From an uncultured Lachnospiraceae bacterium (GTDB lineage: Bacteria > Bacillota > Clostridia > Lachnospirales > Lachnospiraceae), in assembly GCA_949283905.1 (NCBI GenBank), contig CASDUB010000240.1, positions 1 through 5,249 on the forward strand: a stretch of DNA of 5,249 bases. The letters run 5' to 3'. Below are positions 1 through 5,249 of this stretch, piece after piece. The translations under genes were made by a program, and so were the position numbers. The number at the start of each line of letters is the position of its first letter. Position 1 is the first letter of the stretch. The notes beneath the pieces were generated by a model, which saw only the letters and a program-made list of their open reading frames with translations, was not told where the DNA came from and searched no databases.

Positions 1-724
1 GAAATTTGAGATCACAGCGGCAGGAAAAGCATATTATGAGCTGTTTGATAAATTCCTGGATGATAAAGAGCGCATAGATTTTATTACACAGAATTACGAA
101 ATTGAAAACGTTAGAAAGATAAAAGTAGCTTTGCTCACCGGATGGCATTTGCCGAAACTTATGGCAAAGTGCAGAGAAGCTGTTCATGAGAGAATGGCGG
201 AATATAATTTGGATCTTCACTTTGAGTTTTATGATCCTGCCGCAATGAATCATAAACTTCGAAAAGAAGAGATAGATATAGCCATATCGATAGAGCCGGC
301 GCTTGAAAATAATCCGCTGTATTTCAAAAGCTTTCTATGCAATATCAGGTCGGCGTTTTTTGTCGCTGCCGATAATCCGGCGGTCGTTAACGGCAAAATA
401 GACAGGCAGAAGCTAAACGGACCGTTCATCTCATATAATCAGATGGATGGAACACGAATTAATAAATTTAATTACAGCGAGATCATTAACAATAATAAAG
501 TTGTTATCGAGGAATTTGAGACGATGGAGTCGATCGGACAGAGGGTGCTGGCGACGAATGGGGTCGCATTATGTGATGAATGGTCGTCGCCGTACTTTTC
601 TGATTTGTATGTGGCTGAAGCATTTGATAACCGGATCGTTCCCGTTGCACTTGTTTGTAAAAGGGAAAATGGCGACCTGTTTGAGAAGATTGCGGAAATA
701 ATAAAAAACAGCATAGAGAAATAA
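1..724 (+). CDS. LysR-type transcriptional regulator, 5'-truncated by the window edge
   Basis: The reading frame is open from base 2 to the TAA at 722-724, giving 240 visible residues. The protein enters the window already inside the coding sequence. Its first residues, KFEITAAGKAYYELFDKF, match the end of the LysR winged helix (the 'LTxAG' segment) and the start of the linker helix. About 60 N-terminal residues carrying the helix-turn-helix should therefore lie upstream, given a usual length near 300. The rest resembles the two-lobed LysR effector-binding domain, with a first strand at KIKVALLTGW, 'EEIDIAISIEP' matching the usual 'G.lDlai' strand, and a late 'GVALCDEW' segment. Such proteins bind DNA as oligomers and switch activity on binding a small ligand, which cannot be told from this sequence. 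A TTG at 131 could serve as a start but would remove conserved sequence, so it is not the true one. The next genes lie on the same strand beyond a terminator. Control of them is possible but unproven. Confidence 0.88.
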   Translation, partial: KFEITAAGKAYYELFDKFLDDKERIDFITQNYEIENVRKIKVALLTGWHLPKLMAKCREAVHERMAEYNLDLHFEFYDPAAMNHKLRKEEIDIAISIEPALENNPLYFKSFLCNIRSAFFVAADNPAVVNGKIDRQKLNGPFISYNQMDGTRINKFNYSEIINNNKVVIEEFETMESIGQRVLATNGVALCDEWSSPYFSDLYVAEAFDNRIVPVALVCKRENGDLFEKIAEIIKNSIEK

Positions 725-733
725 AGTCCAAAT

Positions 734-776
734 AAGCGCACGTCCTATTACTATTGGTAATGGGACGCGCTTTTTT
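734..776 (+). terminator. Rho-independent terminator of the LysR gene
   Basis: AAGCGC, a two-base bulge and GTCCTATTAC pair with GTAATGGGACGCGCTT, with one G-U pair and a short loop around 752-755. A run of six T follows at 771-776. It starts 9 bases after the LysR stop codon, so it should separate the regulator transcript from the downstream operon. Confidence 0.85.
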
Positions 777-782
777 AAAGAA

Positions 783-812
783 TTGGACTGTGGAAGAATT
801 ATAAACGATAAT
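783..812 (+). promoter_or_regulatory. Candidate sigma-A promoter for the binding protein-hydrolase operon
   Basis: A weak -35 box TTGGAC (783-788) lies 18 bases upstream of a good -10 box GATAAT (807-812), placing transcription start near 819 and leaving a leader of about 37 nt. The -35 matches only its first three consensus bases, which suits a promoter that needs an activator, but this is inference. The position between the upstream terminator and the next gene supports it. Confidence 0.4.
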
Positions 813-832
813 ATAGTTAACTTAATAATCGT
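805..832 (+). promoter_or_regulatory. 28-bp imperfect palindrome, candidate operator
   Basis: The left half ACGATAATATAGTT and right half AACTTAATAATCGT are reverse complements at 11 of 14 positions. The centre AGTTAACT and the outer ACGAT/ATCGT are perfect. It covers the putative -10 box and the predicted transcription start, where a bound protein could block or position RNA polymerase. The regulator is unknown: the adjacent LysR protein is one candidate, though LysR sites usually lie farther upstream, and a LacI-type or other repressor encoded elsewhere is another. Confidence 0.45.
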
Positions 833-844
833 AAGATAAAAAAC

Positions 845-851
845 AGGAGGG
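845..851 (+). promoter_or_regulatory. Ribosome binding site of the binding-protein gene
   Basis: AGGAGGG sits 4 bases before the ATG at 856. It is a near-perfect anti-16S match with a slightly short spacer, and it fixes the start ahead of the signal peptide. Confidence 0.85.
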
Positions 852-855
852 AAAA

Positions 856-1950
856 ATGAAAAAGAGATTAATTGCATTAGTATCAGCAGGTATTCTTGCG
901 GCAGGTATGTTTGCGGGATGCGGTGCTAAAGAAGATACGCCGGCAGAGCAGTCCACAGTAAAATCGGAATCAAATGAGACGACAGATGGATCAAATGAAG
1001 AAGCGAAAGCTGAGTCAGAAGCTCCGGCGGATGAAACAGATGGATCAGAAGAAAGCGGTTTAAGAGGTGAAGGAAAAAAAGTAACGGCTCTTTTCTTCAG
1101 TCTTGAAGGAGAGTTCTTTAACATTTTCAATTCAAATCTTGAAGCCGGTCTTACTGAACTCGGTTATGAATATGAAAGCCAGTCAAGCAATATGGATTCA
1201 ATCACAATGATTGAACAGATTGAAAATGCCACTGCAAAAGGTTCCGATCTTATATGGGTTTGGGCGACAAATGCGGCTGAAGTGGCAGATGCATGCAAAA
1301 AAGCACGCGAGAACGGTGTACTGATCTATGCGTTTGTATCGGATCCGGGTGAGGATGCAAGGGATATGTTCCGTGGAACAGACGAAGATTATAACGGTAA
1401 AGTTATGGCAGAACTTTGCATGGAGTGGGCAGACAGAGACATGCCTGACGCCGGAGAAGGAGAAATCCGTACTTTGCTTATCAGATCAGACGATCTTTCA
1501 TCAACAAAAGAGCGCGGTGACGCTGCTAAGAAATATCTTCTTGAAGATCCTAGATTTACTATTGTTGAAGAGATTGATTGTGAGCAGTCTGTAGTAGCTG
1601 CACAGGAAACTACTGAAAATATGTTTGCGAAACATGGAGATAATATTGACTGTATACTTTCGCTTGCACCGGGACTTGGAGTTCTTGCATATCTTGATTC
1701 AGAAGCATGTATCGCGGAAGATCCTGTAAGCAAGGGAGTTATTTCTTCAGAAGTAAATGAAGAACTCGCTGATTATATGAGAAGAGGACTTTACGATGGA
1801 ACAGCTGTAAACGGCGGAAATCCTGTAGAAAATGCTGCAACTCAGGTAACGGAGATGGATCAGCTTATTCATGGAGAGAGTGAAGGCGGATTTTCGGGTG
1901 TTGATATTGCAAAAGTTACTGTTGATAATCTGGAAGAATTCGGATATTGA
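856..1950 (+). CDS. Sugar-type ABC transporter substrate-binding lipoprotein (periplasmic-binding-protein type 1 fold)
   Basis: The 364-residue product starts with a lipoprotein signal peptide: KKR, a hydrophobic stretch to about residue 20, and lipobox FAGC with Cys22 as the lipidation site. It should be tethered outside the membrane. Residues 24-74 form a very acidic Ser/Thr/Glu-rich linker. From about residue 76 (KVTALFFSLEGEFFNIFNSN) to the end it follows the Peripla_BP_4/RbsB-like pattern of alternating strands and helices in two lobes: first strand with an aromatic pair (F87-F88), 'ATAKGSDLIWVWATNAAEV' (126-143), and a second-lobe crossing near 'EIRTLLIRSDD' (203-213). Known members bind ribose, galactose, xylose or autoinducer-2 and deliver them to an ABC permease or a sensor. 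Here the usual 'NDxxAxGA' segment reads SLAPGLGVLAYL (269-280) and the usual 'vGfD' reads VISSEVNEE (295-303), so the ligand may not be a plain sugar. No permease or ATPase gene adjoins it. A hydrolase gene follows 6 bases after its stop. Confidence 0.85.
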   Translation: MKKRLIALVSAGILAAGMFAGCGAKEDTPAEQSTVKSESNETTDGSNEEAKAESEAPADETDGSEESGLRGEGKKVTALFFSLEGEFFNIFNSNLEAGLTELGYEYESQSSNMDSITMIEQIENATAKGSDLIWVWATNAAEVADACKKARENGVLIYAFVSDPGEDARDMFRGTDEDYNGKVMAELCMEWADRDMPDAGEGEIRTLLIRSDDLSSTKERGDAAKKYLLEDPRFTIVEEIDCEQSVVAAQETTENMFAKHGDNIDCILSLAPGLGVLAYLDSEACIAEDPVSKGVISSEVNEELADYMRRGLYDGTAVNGGNPVENAATQVTEMDQLIHGESEGGFSGVDIAKVTVDNLEEFGY

Positions 1951-1956
1951 TTTATT

Positions 1957-2793
1957 ATGATGCGCACAAAATTTGAAACACCAAAAGAATATGCGGATAA
2001 ATTCATTAAATTTGCAATTGAAACGGATTGTGTCAGCGGGTCGAGGCCGGAACGTTTTAAAGAGATAATGAAAAATAACATCGGATCCGCTTCAGAGTTC
2101 AGTCCCATCCCACCGCTTGGAGACGGACTTGAAAGGAAGAATCCGCTGATTGTCGCTCTCGGTGACAGCATCACTGCGGGACATTTTGAAATGACGCTTC
2201 CTTTTGAAGAGATTGACAGAAGGATTGCAGCAGGCACTTTTAAGGTCGAGGACTGCAAAGAAATTACGGATGTGCTCGCCTCATATTCCGAACAATTCAG
2301 AAGAATGCTGATCGATAAATATGAGCTTACGTCAGTATCTGTTATCAATTCCGGAATCGCGGGAGATACTGTTTTGGGAATGGAAAGACGTCTCGACAGG
2401 GATGTGATCTGTCACAGACCGCATCTTGTAATTATAAATGCTGTAATGAACTGGTTTGAAGGTTGCGGCGATTTATCTGAATATGAACGCTCTTTGAGAG
2501 CTGTTGTGTATCGTGTAAAGCATGAGACTAAGGCGGATATCATTCTTTTGACGCCGAATATGGCTCTTCCGATGCCGCTTGATAACAAAAATGTGACTCT
2601 TGAAGAAAGAGTAAACGTCGTAAGAAAAATAGCAAAAGAACAGGATGTATGTCTTGTGGACGTTTACAAAATATGGGAAGCATATTACAAAGATGGAAAT
2701 CCTATCGAGCCGCTTCTTGCGAACGGTTCCGTGCATCCTTCGGTTACGGGACATGAAGGCTACGCGATAGCTTTGATGAAAGCGATGCAGTAG
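1957..2793 (+). CDS. SGNH/GDSL-family hydrolase, probable cytosolic esterase
   Basis: The 278-residue product has no signal peptide or membrane segment. Block I is LIVALGDSITAGHFE with G69-D70-S71, Ser71 being the predicted nucleophile. Block II is INSGIAGDT (130-138), giving the oxyanion-hole Gly133. The block III equivalent is INAVMNW (160-166), keeping Asn165 but lacking the Gly and Asp of GxND. The last block is NGSVHPSVTGHEGYA (256-270) with catalytic His260, but the usual Asp three residues earlier is Gly257, with Asn256 beside it. An N-terminal extension of about 60 residues and a long helical insert between blocks I and II (about 80-125) are further departures from the short family form. 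Relatives are acetyl-esterases, lysophospholipases and carbohydrate esterases; removing an acyl group from an imported ligand is a guess from its neighbour. Two ATGs stand in tandem (1957, 1960). No clear ribosome binding site is visible, so translation probably couples to the preceding gene. Confidence 0.82.
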   Translation: MMRTKFETPKEYADKFIKFAIETDCVSGSRPERFKEIMKNNIGSASEFSPIPPLGDGLERKNPLIVALGDSITAGHFEMTLPFEEIDRRIAAGTFKVEDCKEITDVLASYSEQFRRMLIDKYELTSVSVINSGIAGDTVLGMERRLDRDVICHRPHLVIINAVMNWFEGCGDLSEYERSLRAVVYRVKHETKADIILLTPNMALPMPLDNKNVTLEERVNVVRKIAKEQDVCLVDVYKIWEAYYKDGNPIEPLLANGSVHPSVTGHEGYAIALMKAMQ

Positions 2794-2831
2794 GCAATAC
2801 AATAAGCAATACTTAATATTTTCTTTAATAT

Positions 2832-2872
2832 AAAGCCCCTTTCGGTATTCATGTGATACTGAAAGGGGCTTT
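2832..2872. terminator. Strong stem-loop, probable bidirectional terminator
   Basis: Seventeen bases (2832-2848, AAAGCCCCTTTCGGTAT) pair with 2856-2872 (ATACTGAAAGGGGCTTT) with a single G-U pair, around a 7-base loop. It lies between convergent genes: the hydrolase ends at 2793 and proS ends at 2925. The AAA/TTT at the stem ends gives only a short U tract on either strand, so termination would depend mainly on stem strength. It should keep both transcripts from running into each other. Confidence 0.8.
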
Positions 2873-2924
2873 GCGTGAGCCTGTATATATTGCAAAGCTA
2901 TATAGTAAAGCTTCTTAATGAAAA

Positions 2925-4661
2925 TCAATCAGTAACTTTCGAATTGATTTCATCGAATAACTCTTTGATCAGAGCTTTTGTCTCGTCTAAAATGCTGTCT
3001 GTGCTGACAAGCTTCTTAACGCGTTTATCTCTTGTTGAAAGTTCTACTTCGCCGGCTTCGAGGTTTTTAGGACCTACAGTTATGCGGACAGGAACTCCAA
3101 GAAGATCAGCGTCAGCGAACATCGCGCCGGCGCGTACTTTTCTGTCGTCATAAATAACTTCCACGCCTGCTTTCTGAAGGTCAGAGTAGAGCTTATCGGC
3201 AAATTCTTTGCATTCCGGTTTGTCAACGCGCATGCAGCAAAGATGAACCTGCCACGGGGCAATAGAAATAGGCCAGATAGGACCGTATTCATCATGCTTA
3301 GCTTCGCATACCGATGCTGCAAGACGGCCGACGCCGATTCCGTAGCAGCCCATGATAGGAGTCTTTACTGAACCGTCTTCGTCTGTATAAGTCATTCCCA
3401 TTGATTTGGAATATTTTGTTCCGAGCTGGAAGATATTTCCTACTTCAATACCGCGGCTTATCTTAATGGCTTTTTTGCCGCAGCATGGGCAGATGCCGCC
3501 GGTCCGGATCTTTGATACGTCAACATATTCAACATCACCGATATCACGTTTGATATTAAGTCCTACATAGTGATAATTTTCTTCGTTAGCTCCGCAGCAA
3601 AGGCTTTCGATGCCTTCAAGTGATCTGTCGTATATTATAGTACATTTCGCATTCTGTTTATACGGACCGCAGAATCCTGCTACAAGACCGCAATCTTCTG
3701 TTACAACTGCAGGATGAACCTTTTCACCTAACAGGTTTGTAAGTTTTGTTTCGTTTACTTCGTAATCGCCTCTTAAGAATACGATAACGTACTCGTCATC
3801 GGCATTTTTTTGGTACATAACGGCTTTGCAGGATTCTTCCACGCGGCTGTTTAAGAAAGTGCATACCTCTTCGATAGTCTTGCAGTGAGGCGTATATACT
3901 TTTTCGAGGTCGCGCATCGGCGAGCAGCCTGAGTTATCGACAGTTGTATCGGCAGCTTCCATGTTTGCGCTGAAACCGCATTCGTCGCATGTAACGATAG
4001 AGTCCTCGCCGGCGTCAACAAGGAGCATGTATTCGTGGGAAACGCTTCCGCCGATCATACCTGAGTCTGATTTGACCGAGATAACTTCAGGAATGCCGGC
4101 TCTCTGGAATATACGGAAGTAGGCTTTTGCCATAACTTCATAATATTTTTCGAGGTCTTCCTGTGATGTGTGGAATGAATAAGCGTCCTTCATAGTAAAC
4201 TCACGGACACGGATAAGTCCGGCACGAGGTCTCGCCTCATCACGGAATTTAGTCTGGATCTGATAGATCGCAAACGGATATTTGGCATATGTCTGGCCGT
4301 ATTCACGGACGAGCTGAACGGCAGCTTCTTCGTGAGTCATGCCAAGTACCATAGGTGAACCGCTTCTGTCTTTAAAACGAAGAAGTTCATCGCCTACGCT
4401 TTCATAGCGGCCTGATTCTTCCCAAAGAGAGGCCGGGAGAGTAACAGGGAATAATACTTCCTGACAGTCGCTGGCATCCATTTCTTCGCGAATTATATTT
4501 TCTATTTTTGCCGTGATTCTTTTCATAGGCGGGTATAAAGAATAAATACCGTTTGCTACATATTTGATATAACCGCCGCGCACTGAAAACGCATGGCTGT
4601 CAATGACACAGTCTGAGGGACGTTCTTTAAAACGGTCGCCTACTAAATTTTTCAATTTCAT
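2925..4661 (-). CDS. proS: Prolyl-tRNA synthetase, bacterial type with INS editing domain
   Basis: This cytosolic class II enzyme joins proline to tRNA-Pro using ATP. The 578-residue chain has all expected parts. Motif 1 is around EVLFPVTLPASLWEESGRYE (68-87). 'LGMTHEE' (106-112) lies in the active site. Motif 2 is KFRDEARPRAGLIRVREF (138-155), followed by TMKDAYSFH. The INS editing domain spans about 220-400. Motif 3 is GCYGIGVGRLAAS (438-450), and an anticodon-binding domain runs from about 465 to the end. In INS, Lys279 aligns by eye with the editing-pocket lysine of E. coli ProRS, and LRGDYEVNETK (296-306) is typical, so mischarged Ala-tRNA-Pro clearance is expected. Cys225/Cys228 and Cys391/Cys394 form two CxxC pairs flanking INS, possibly a metal site. 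The start at 4661 is chosen because GGGAGG lies 9 bases upstream and MKLKNLVGDRF is the usual N-terminus. An in-frame start at 4727 would add 22 unconserved residues reaching almost into the leader terminator. Confidence 0.97.
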   Translation of the reverse strand: MKLKNLVGDRFKERPSDCVIDSHAFSVRGGYIKYVANGIYSLYPPMKRITAKIENIIREEMDASDCQEVLFPVTLPASLWEESGRYESVGDELLRFKDRSGSPMVLGMTHEEAAVQLVREYGQTYAKYPFAIYQIQTKFRDEARPRAGLIRVREFTMKDAYSFHTSQEDLEKYYEVMAKAYFRIFQRAGIPEVISVKSDSGMIGGSVSHEYMLLVDAGEDSIVTCDECGFSANMEAADTTVDNSGCSPMRDLEKVYTPHCKTIEEVCTFLNSRVEESCKAVMYQKNADDEYVIVFLRGDYEVNETKLTNLLGEKVHPAVVTEDCGLVAGFCGPYKQNAKCTIIYDRSLEGIESLCCGANEENYHYVGLNIKRDIGDVEYVDVSKIRTGGICPCCGKKAIKISRGIEVGNIFQLGTKYSKSMGMTYTDEDGSVKTPIMGCYGIGVGRLAASVCEAKHDEYGPIWPISIAPWQVHLCCMRVDKPECKEFADKLYSDLQKAGVEVIYDDRKVRAGAMFADADLLGVPVRITVGPKNLEAGEVELSTRDKRVKKLVSTDSILDETKALIKELFDEINSKVTD

Positions 4662-4670
4662 ATTTAATAT

Positions 4671-4676
4671 CCTCCC
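4671..4676 (-). promoter_or_regulatory. Ribosome binding site of proS
   Basis: On the minus strand GGGAGG is followed by a 9-base spacer and the ATG at 4661-4659. This decides the start codon against the upstream in-frame alternative. Confidence 0.85.
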
Positions 4677-4730
4677 ATTTGTCGTGAACTCATTATATAT
4701 TTTTGATGGTATGGTGCTGTCGGACAAAAT

Positions 4731-4770
4731 AAAAAAAGCCTCTTAATCCTCTAAATGAGAATTAAGGGAC
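4731..4770 (-). terminator. Conditional terminator of the proS T-box
   Basis: On the minus strand CTTAATTCTC (4766-4757), loop ATTTA and GAGGATTAAG (4751-4742) form a 10-bp stem with one G-U pair, followed by GGC and seven T (4737-4731). Forming it uses up the CCCTT that the antiterminator needs, so binding of uncharged tRNA should prevent termination. Confidence 0.9.
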
Positions 4771-4935
4771 CAATAATCAAGATCGGCGGTACCACCCTTA
4801 TTAACGGAAAAACCGTTCACTTTTATATTAAGATAATGCTCCAAGGCCGGTTCGACAGACTTGTGCAAAAACCTCTCAGCTTTTGGTTTTTTCTCTGTAA
4901 GCATAGACACTGTCTACTATTCCTCTTCAATGCCT
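4731..4935 (-). ncRNA. T-box riboswitch leader, proline-specific
   Basis: Read on the minus strand, this leader senses uncharged tRNA-Pro and controls read-through into proS. Stem I opens with GAAGAGGAATAGTAGACAG, including the AGTA side of the specifier loop. GACAG (4914-4910) pairs with CTGTC (4858-4854), and AAAAACC (4891-4885) pairs with GGTTTTT (4873-4867) around a distal loop containing GCTGAGA. The opposite side of the specifier loop reads GAA-CCG-GCCTTGGAGC, so the specifier is CCG (4850-4848), a proline codon. A short hairpin AACGG-TTTTT-CCGTT (4817-4803) matches stem III. The conserved T-box AAGGGTGGTACCGC follows at 4799-4786. Its UGGU bulge would pair with a tRNA ending ACCA, as expected for bacterial tRNA-Pro with discriminator A. 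AAGGG (4799-4795) can pair with CCCTT (4768-4764) to form the antiterminator, and those bases otherwise belong to the terminator. The outer ends are approximate. Confidence 0.93.
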
Positions 4936-4939
4936 TTTC

Positions 4940-4968
4940 ATATTAATATAAGCGAAATATTAAGTCAA
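4940..4968 (-). promoter_or_regulatory. Promoter of the proS transcript
   Basis: On the minus strand TTGACT (4968-4963), a 17-base spacer and TAATAT (4945-4940) place the transcription start near 4934, just before T-box stem I. The -35 matches five of six consensus bases and the -10 four of six. The fit with the leader's start strengthens the call. Confidence 0.7.
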
Positions 4969-5027
4969 GACGATATTTATATTTTGACTTTGACTCATGT
5001 AAAATCCTATTAATTACAAAAACATAA

Positions 5028-5056
5028 TTGACAAGCATAATAAATACAGATATGCT
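5028..5056 (+). promoter_or_regulatory. Promoter of the ROK kinase gene
   Basis: A perfect -35 box TTGACA (5028-5033), a 17-base spacer and a -10-like TATGCT (5051-5056) place transcription start near 5063. That leaves an untranslated leader of about 98 nt before the ATG at 5161. It is back to back with the proS promoter, with 59 bases between the two -35 boxes. Confidence 0.6.
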
Positions 5057-5067
5057 CAATTCATATC
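5049..5067 (+). repeat. 19-bp inverted repeat over the ROK-gene promoter, candidate operator
   Basis: GATATG (5049-5054) and CATATC (5062-5067) are perfect inverted copies separated by CTCAATT. The repeat covers the -10 box and the predicted start of transcription, a typical place for a repressor site. Six-base arms in AT-rich DNA can occur by chance, so this is tentative. Confidence 0.3.
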
Positions 5068-5144
5068 AGATAATATCTTTATACGGAGCAAATGAACTCG
5101 GAAATGAGTGGAAGAAAGTACAAAAATATTTAAGCGATTTTTAC

Positions 5145-5151
5145 AAGGAGG
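5145..5151 (+). promoter_or_regulatory. Ribosome binding site of the ROK kinase gene
   Basis: AAGGAGG followed by a 9-base spacer and the ATG at 5161. A second in-frame ATG at 5170 would have an 18-base spacer, so the first is preferred. Confidence 0.85.
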
Positions 5152-5160
5152 TTGTCTATA

Positions 5161-5249
5161 ATGAGCAATATGAAATATATATATGGTGTTGATATCGGGG
5201 GAACGACTGTTAAGATAGGACTTTTTACTGAGGAAGGAACCCTTATTTA
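5161..5249 (+). CDS. ROK-family sugar kinase, probable glucokinase (3'-truncated by window end)
   Basis: Only the first 29 codons are present. They read MSNMKYIYGVDIGGTTVK (1-18) and then IGLFTEEGTLI. The DIGGTTVK segment at residues 11-18 is the N-terminal phosphate-binding loop of the ASKHA fold, and 'YGVDIGGTTVKIGLF' is the usual opening of ROK glucokinases of Firmicutes, which phosphorylate glucose with ATP in the cytosol. ROK-family repressors share this fold but carry a helix-turn-helix before it. Here the fold begins almost at the start codon, so a kinase is more likely. The zinc-binding and catalytic parts that would settle sugar preference lie outside the window. The gene diverges from proS and has its own promoter and strong ribosome binding site. 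Confidence 0.8.
   Translation, partial: MSNMKYIYGVDIGGTTVKIGLFTEEGTLI

Noticed and set aside
131..724. Start of the LysR gene at the TTG at 131
   Set aside because: The frame is open to the window edge, and the residues before it match the end of the LysR winged helix, so the gene is cut by the window instead.
1389..1733. 114-codon minus-strand frame, and similar long antisense frames at 822-1130, 1869-2348 and 2473-2928
   Set aside because: They lie opposite well-supported genes, lack ribosome binding sites and recognisable domains, and are explained as shadows.
2794..2812. Two direct copies of GCAATAC, 12 bases apart, after the hydrolase stop codon
   Set aside because: They are too short and AT-rich to distinguish from chance, and no insertion or recombination context is present.
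4662..4727. In-frame upstream start giving a 600-residue ProRS
   Set aside because: The extra 22 residues are not ProRS-like and begin almost at the T-box terminator. The ATG at 4661 has a strong ribosome binding site and the typical N-terminus.
4755..4946. 63-codon open frame on the plus strand
   Set aside because: It is antisense to the T-box leader, has no ribosome binding site and resembles no protein I recognise.
5092..5133. 13-codon open frame MNSEMSGRKYKNI as a possible leader peptide
   Set aside because: GGAG is only 3 bases from the ATG, the peptide shows no run of regulatory codons, and no paired attenuator hairpin follows.
5052..5192. 46-codon open frame beginning MLNSYQIISLYGANELGNEW and overlapping the kinase start
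   Set aside because: Its ATG lies inside the -10 box of the predicted promoter, so it would not be transcribed from there, and it has no ribosome binding site.

Overview
The window looks like chromosomal DNA of a low-GC Gram-positive bacterium, most likely a Clostridia member and plausibly Lachnospiraceae. Four things point there: strong AGGAGG ribosome binding sites, a lipoprotein-anchored solute-binding protein, a T-box riboswitch ahead of a prolyl-tRNA synthetase gene, and an INS-containing ProRS whose N-terminus (MKLKNLVGDRFKERP) reads like those I remember from Lachnospiraceae. The taxonomic call is from memory and was not searched. I see no insertion sequence, CRISPR array, tRNA, rRNA or phage gene.

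Layout. Bases 1-724 (+) hold the C-terminal four-fifths of a LysR-type regulator, closed by a rho-independent terminator (734-776). Next is a candidate promoter overlapped by a 28-bp imperfect palindrome (805-832). It precedes a probable two-gene operon: a sugar-type ABC substrate-binding lipoprotein (856-1950) and, 6 bp later, a cytosolic SGNH/GDSL hydrolase (1957-2793) with no recognisable ribosome binding site of its own. A 17-bp stem-loop (2832-2872) separates this operon from the convergent proS gene (4661-2925, minus strand). Upstream of proS lies a full T-box leader (about 4731-4935, minus) with a CCG proline specifier, the conserved T-box sequence and a terminator, driven by a promoter at 4940-4968. 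Diverging from it, a promoter at 5028-5056 leads through a roughly 100-nt leader into the first 29 codons of a ROK-family glucokinase-like gene that runs off the end.

How the genes work together. ProRS is a housekeeping enzyme, and its leader should let transcription through when uncharged tRNA-Pro accumulates. The binding protein and hydrolase look like a small unit for sensing or capturing an extracellular ligand and de-esterifying something inside the cell. No permease or ATPase lies next to them and several usual ligand and catalytic residues are altered, so substrate and purpose are unknown. The upstream LysR protein is a possible regulator of this unit, but only by proximity. The most unusual content is this binding protein-hydrolase pair with its palindromic promoter. 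Otherwise the region is ordinary, and I do not see a clearly new multi-gene system.
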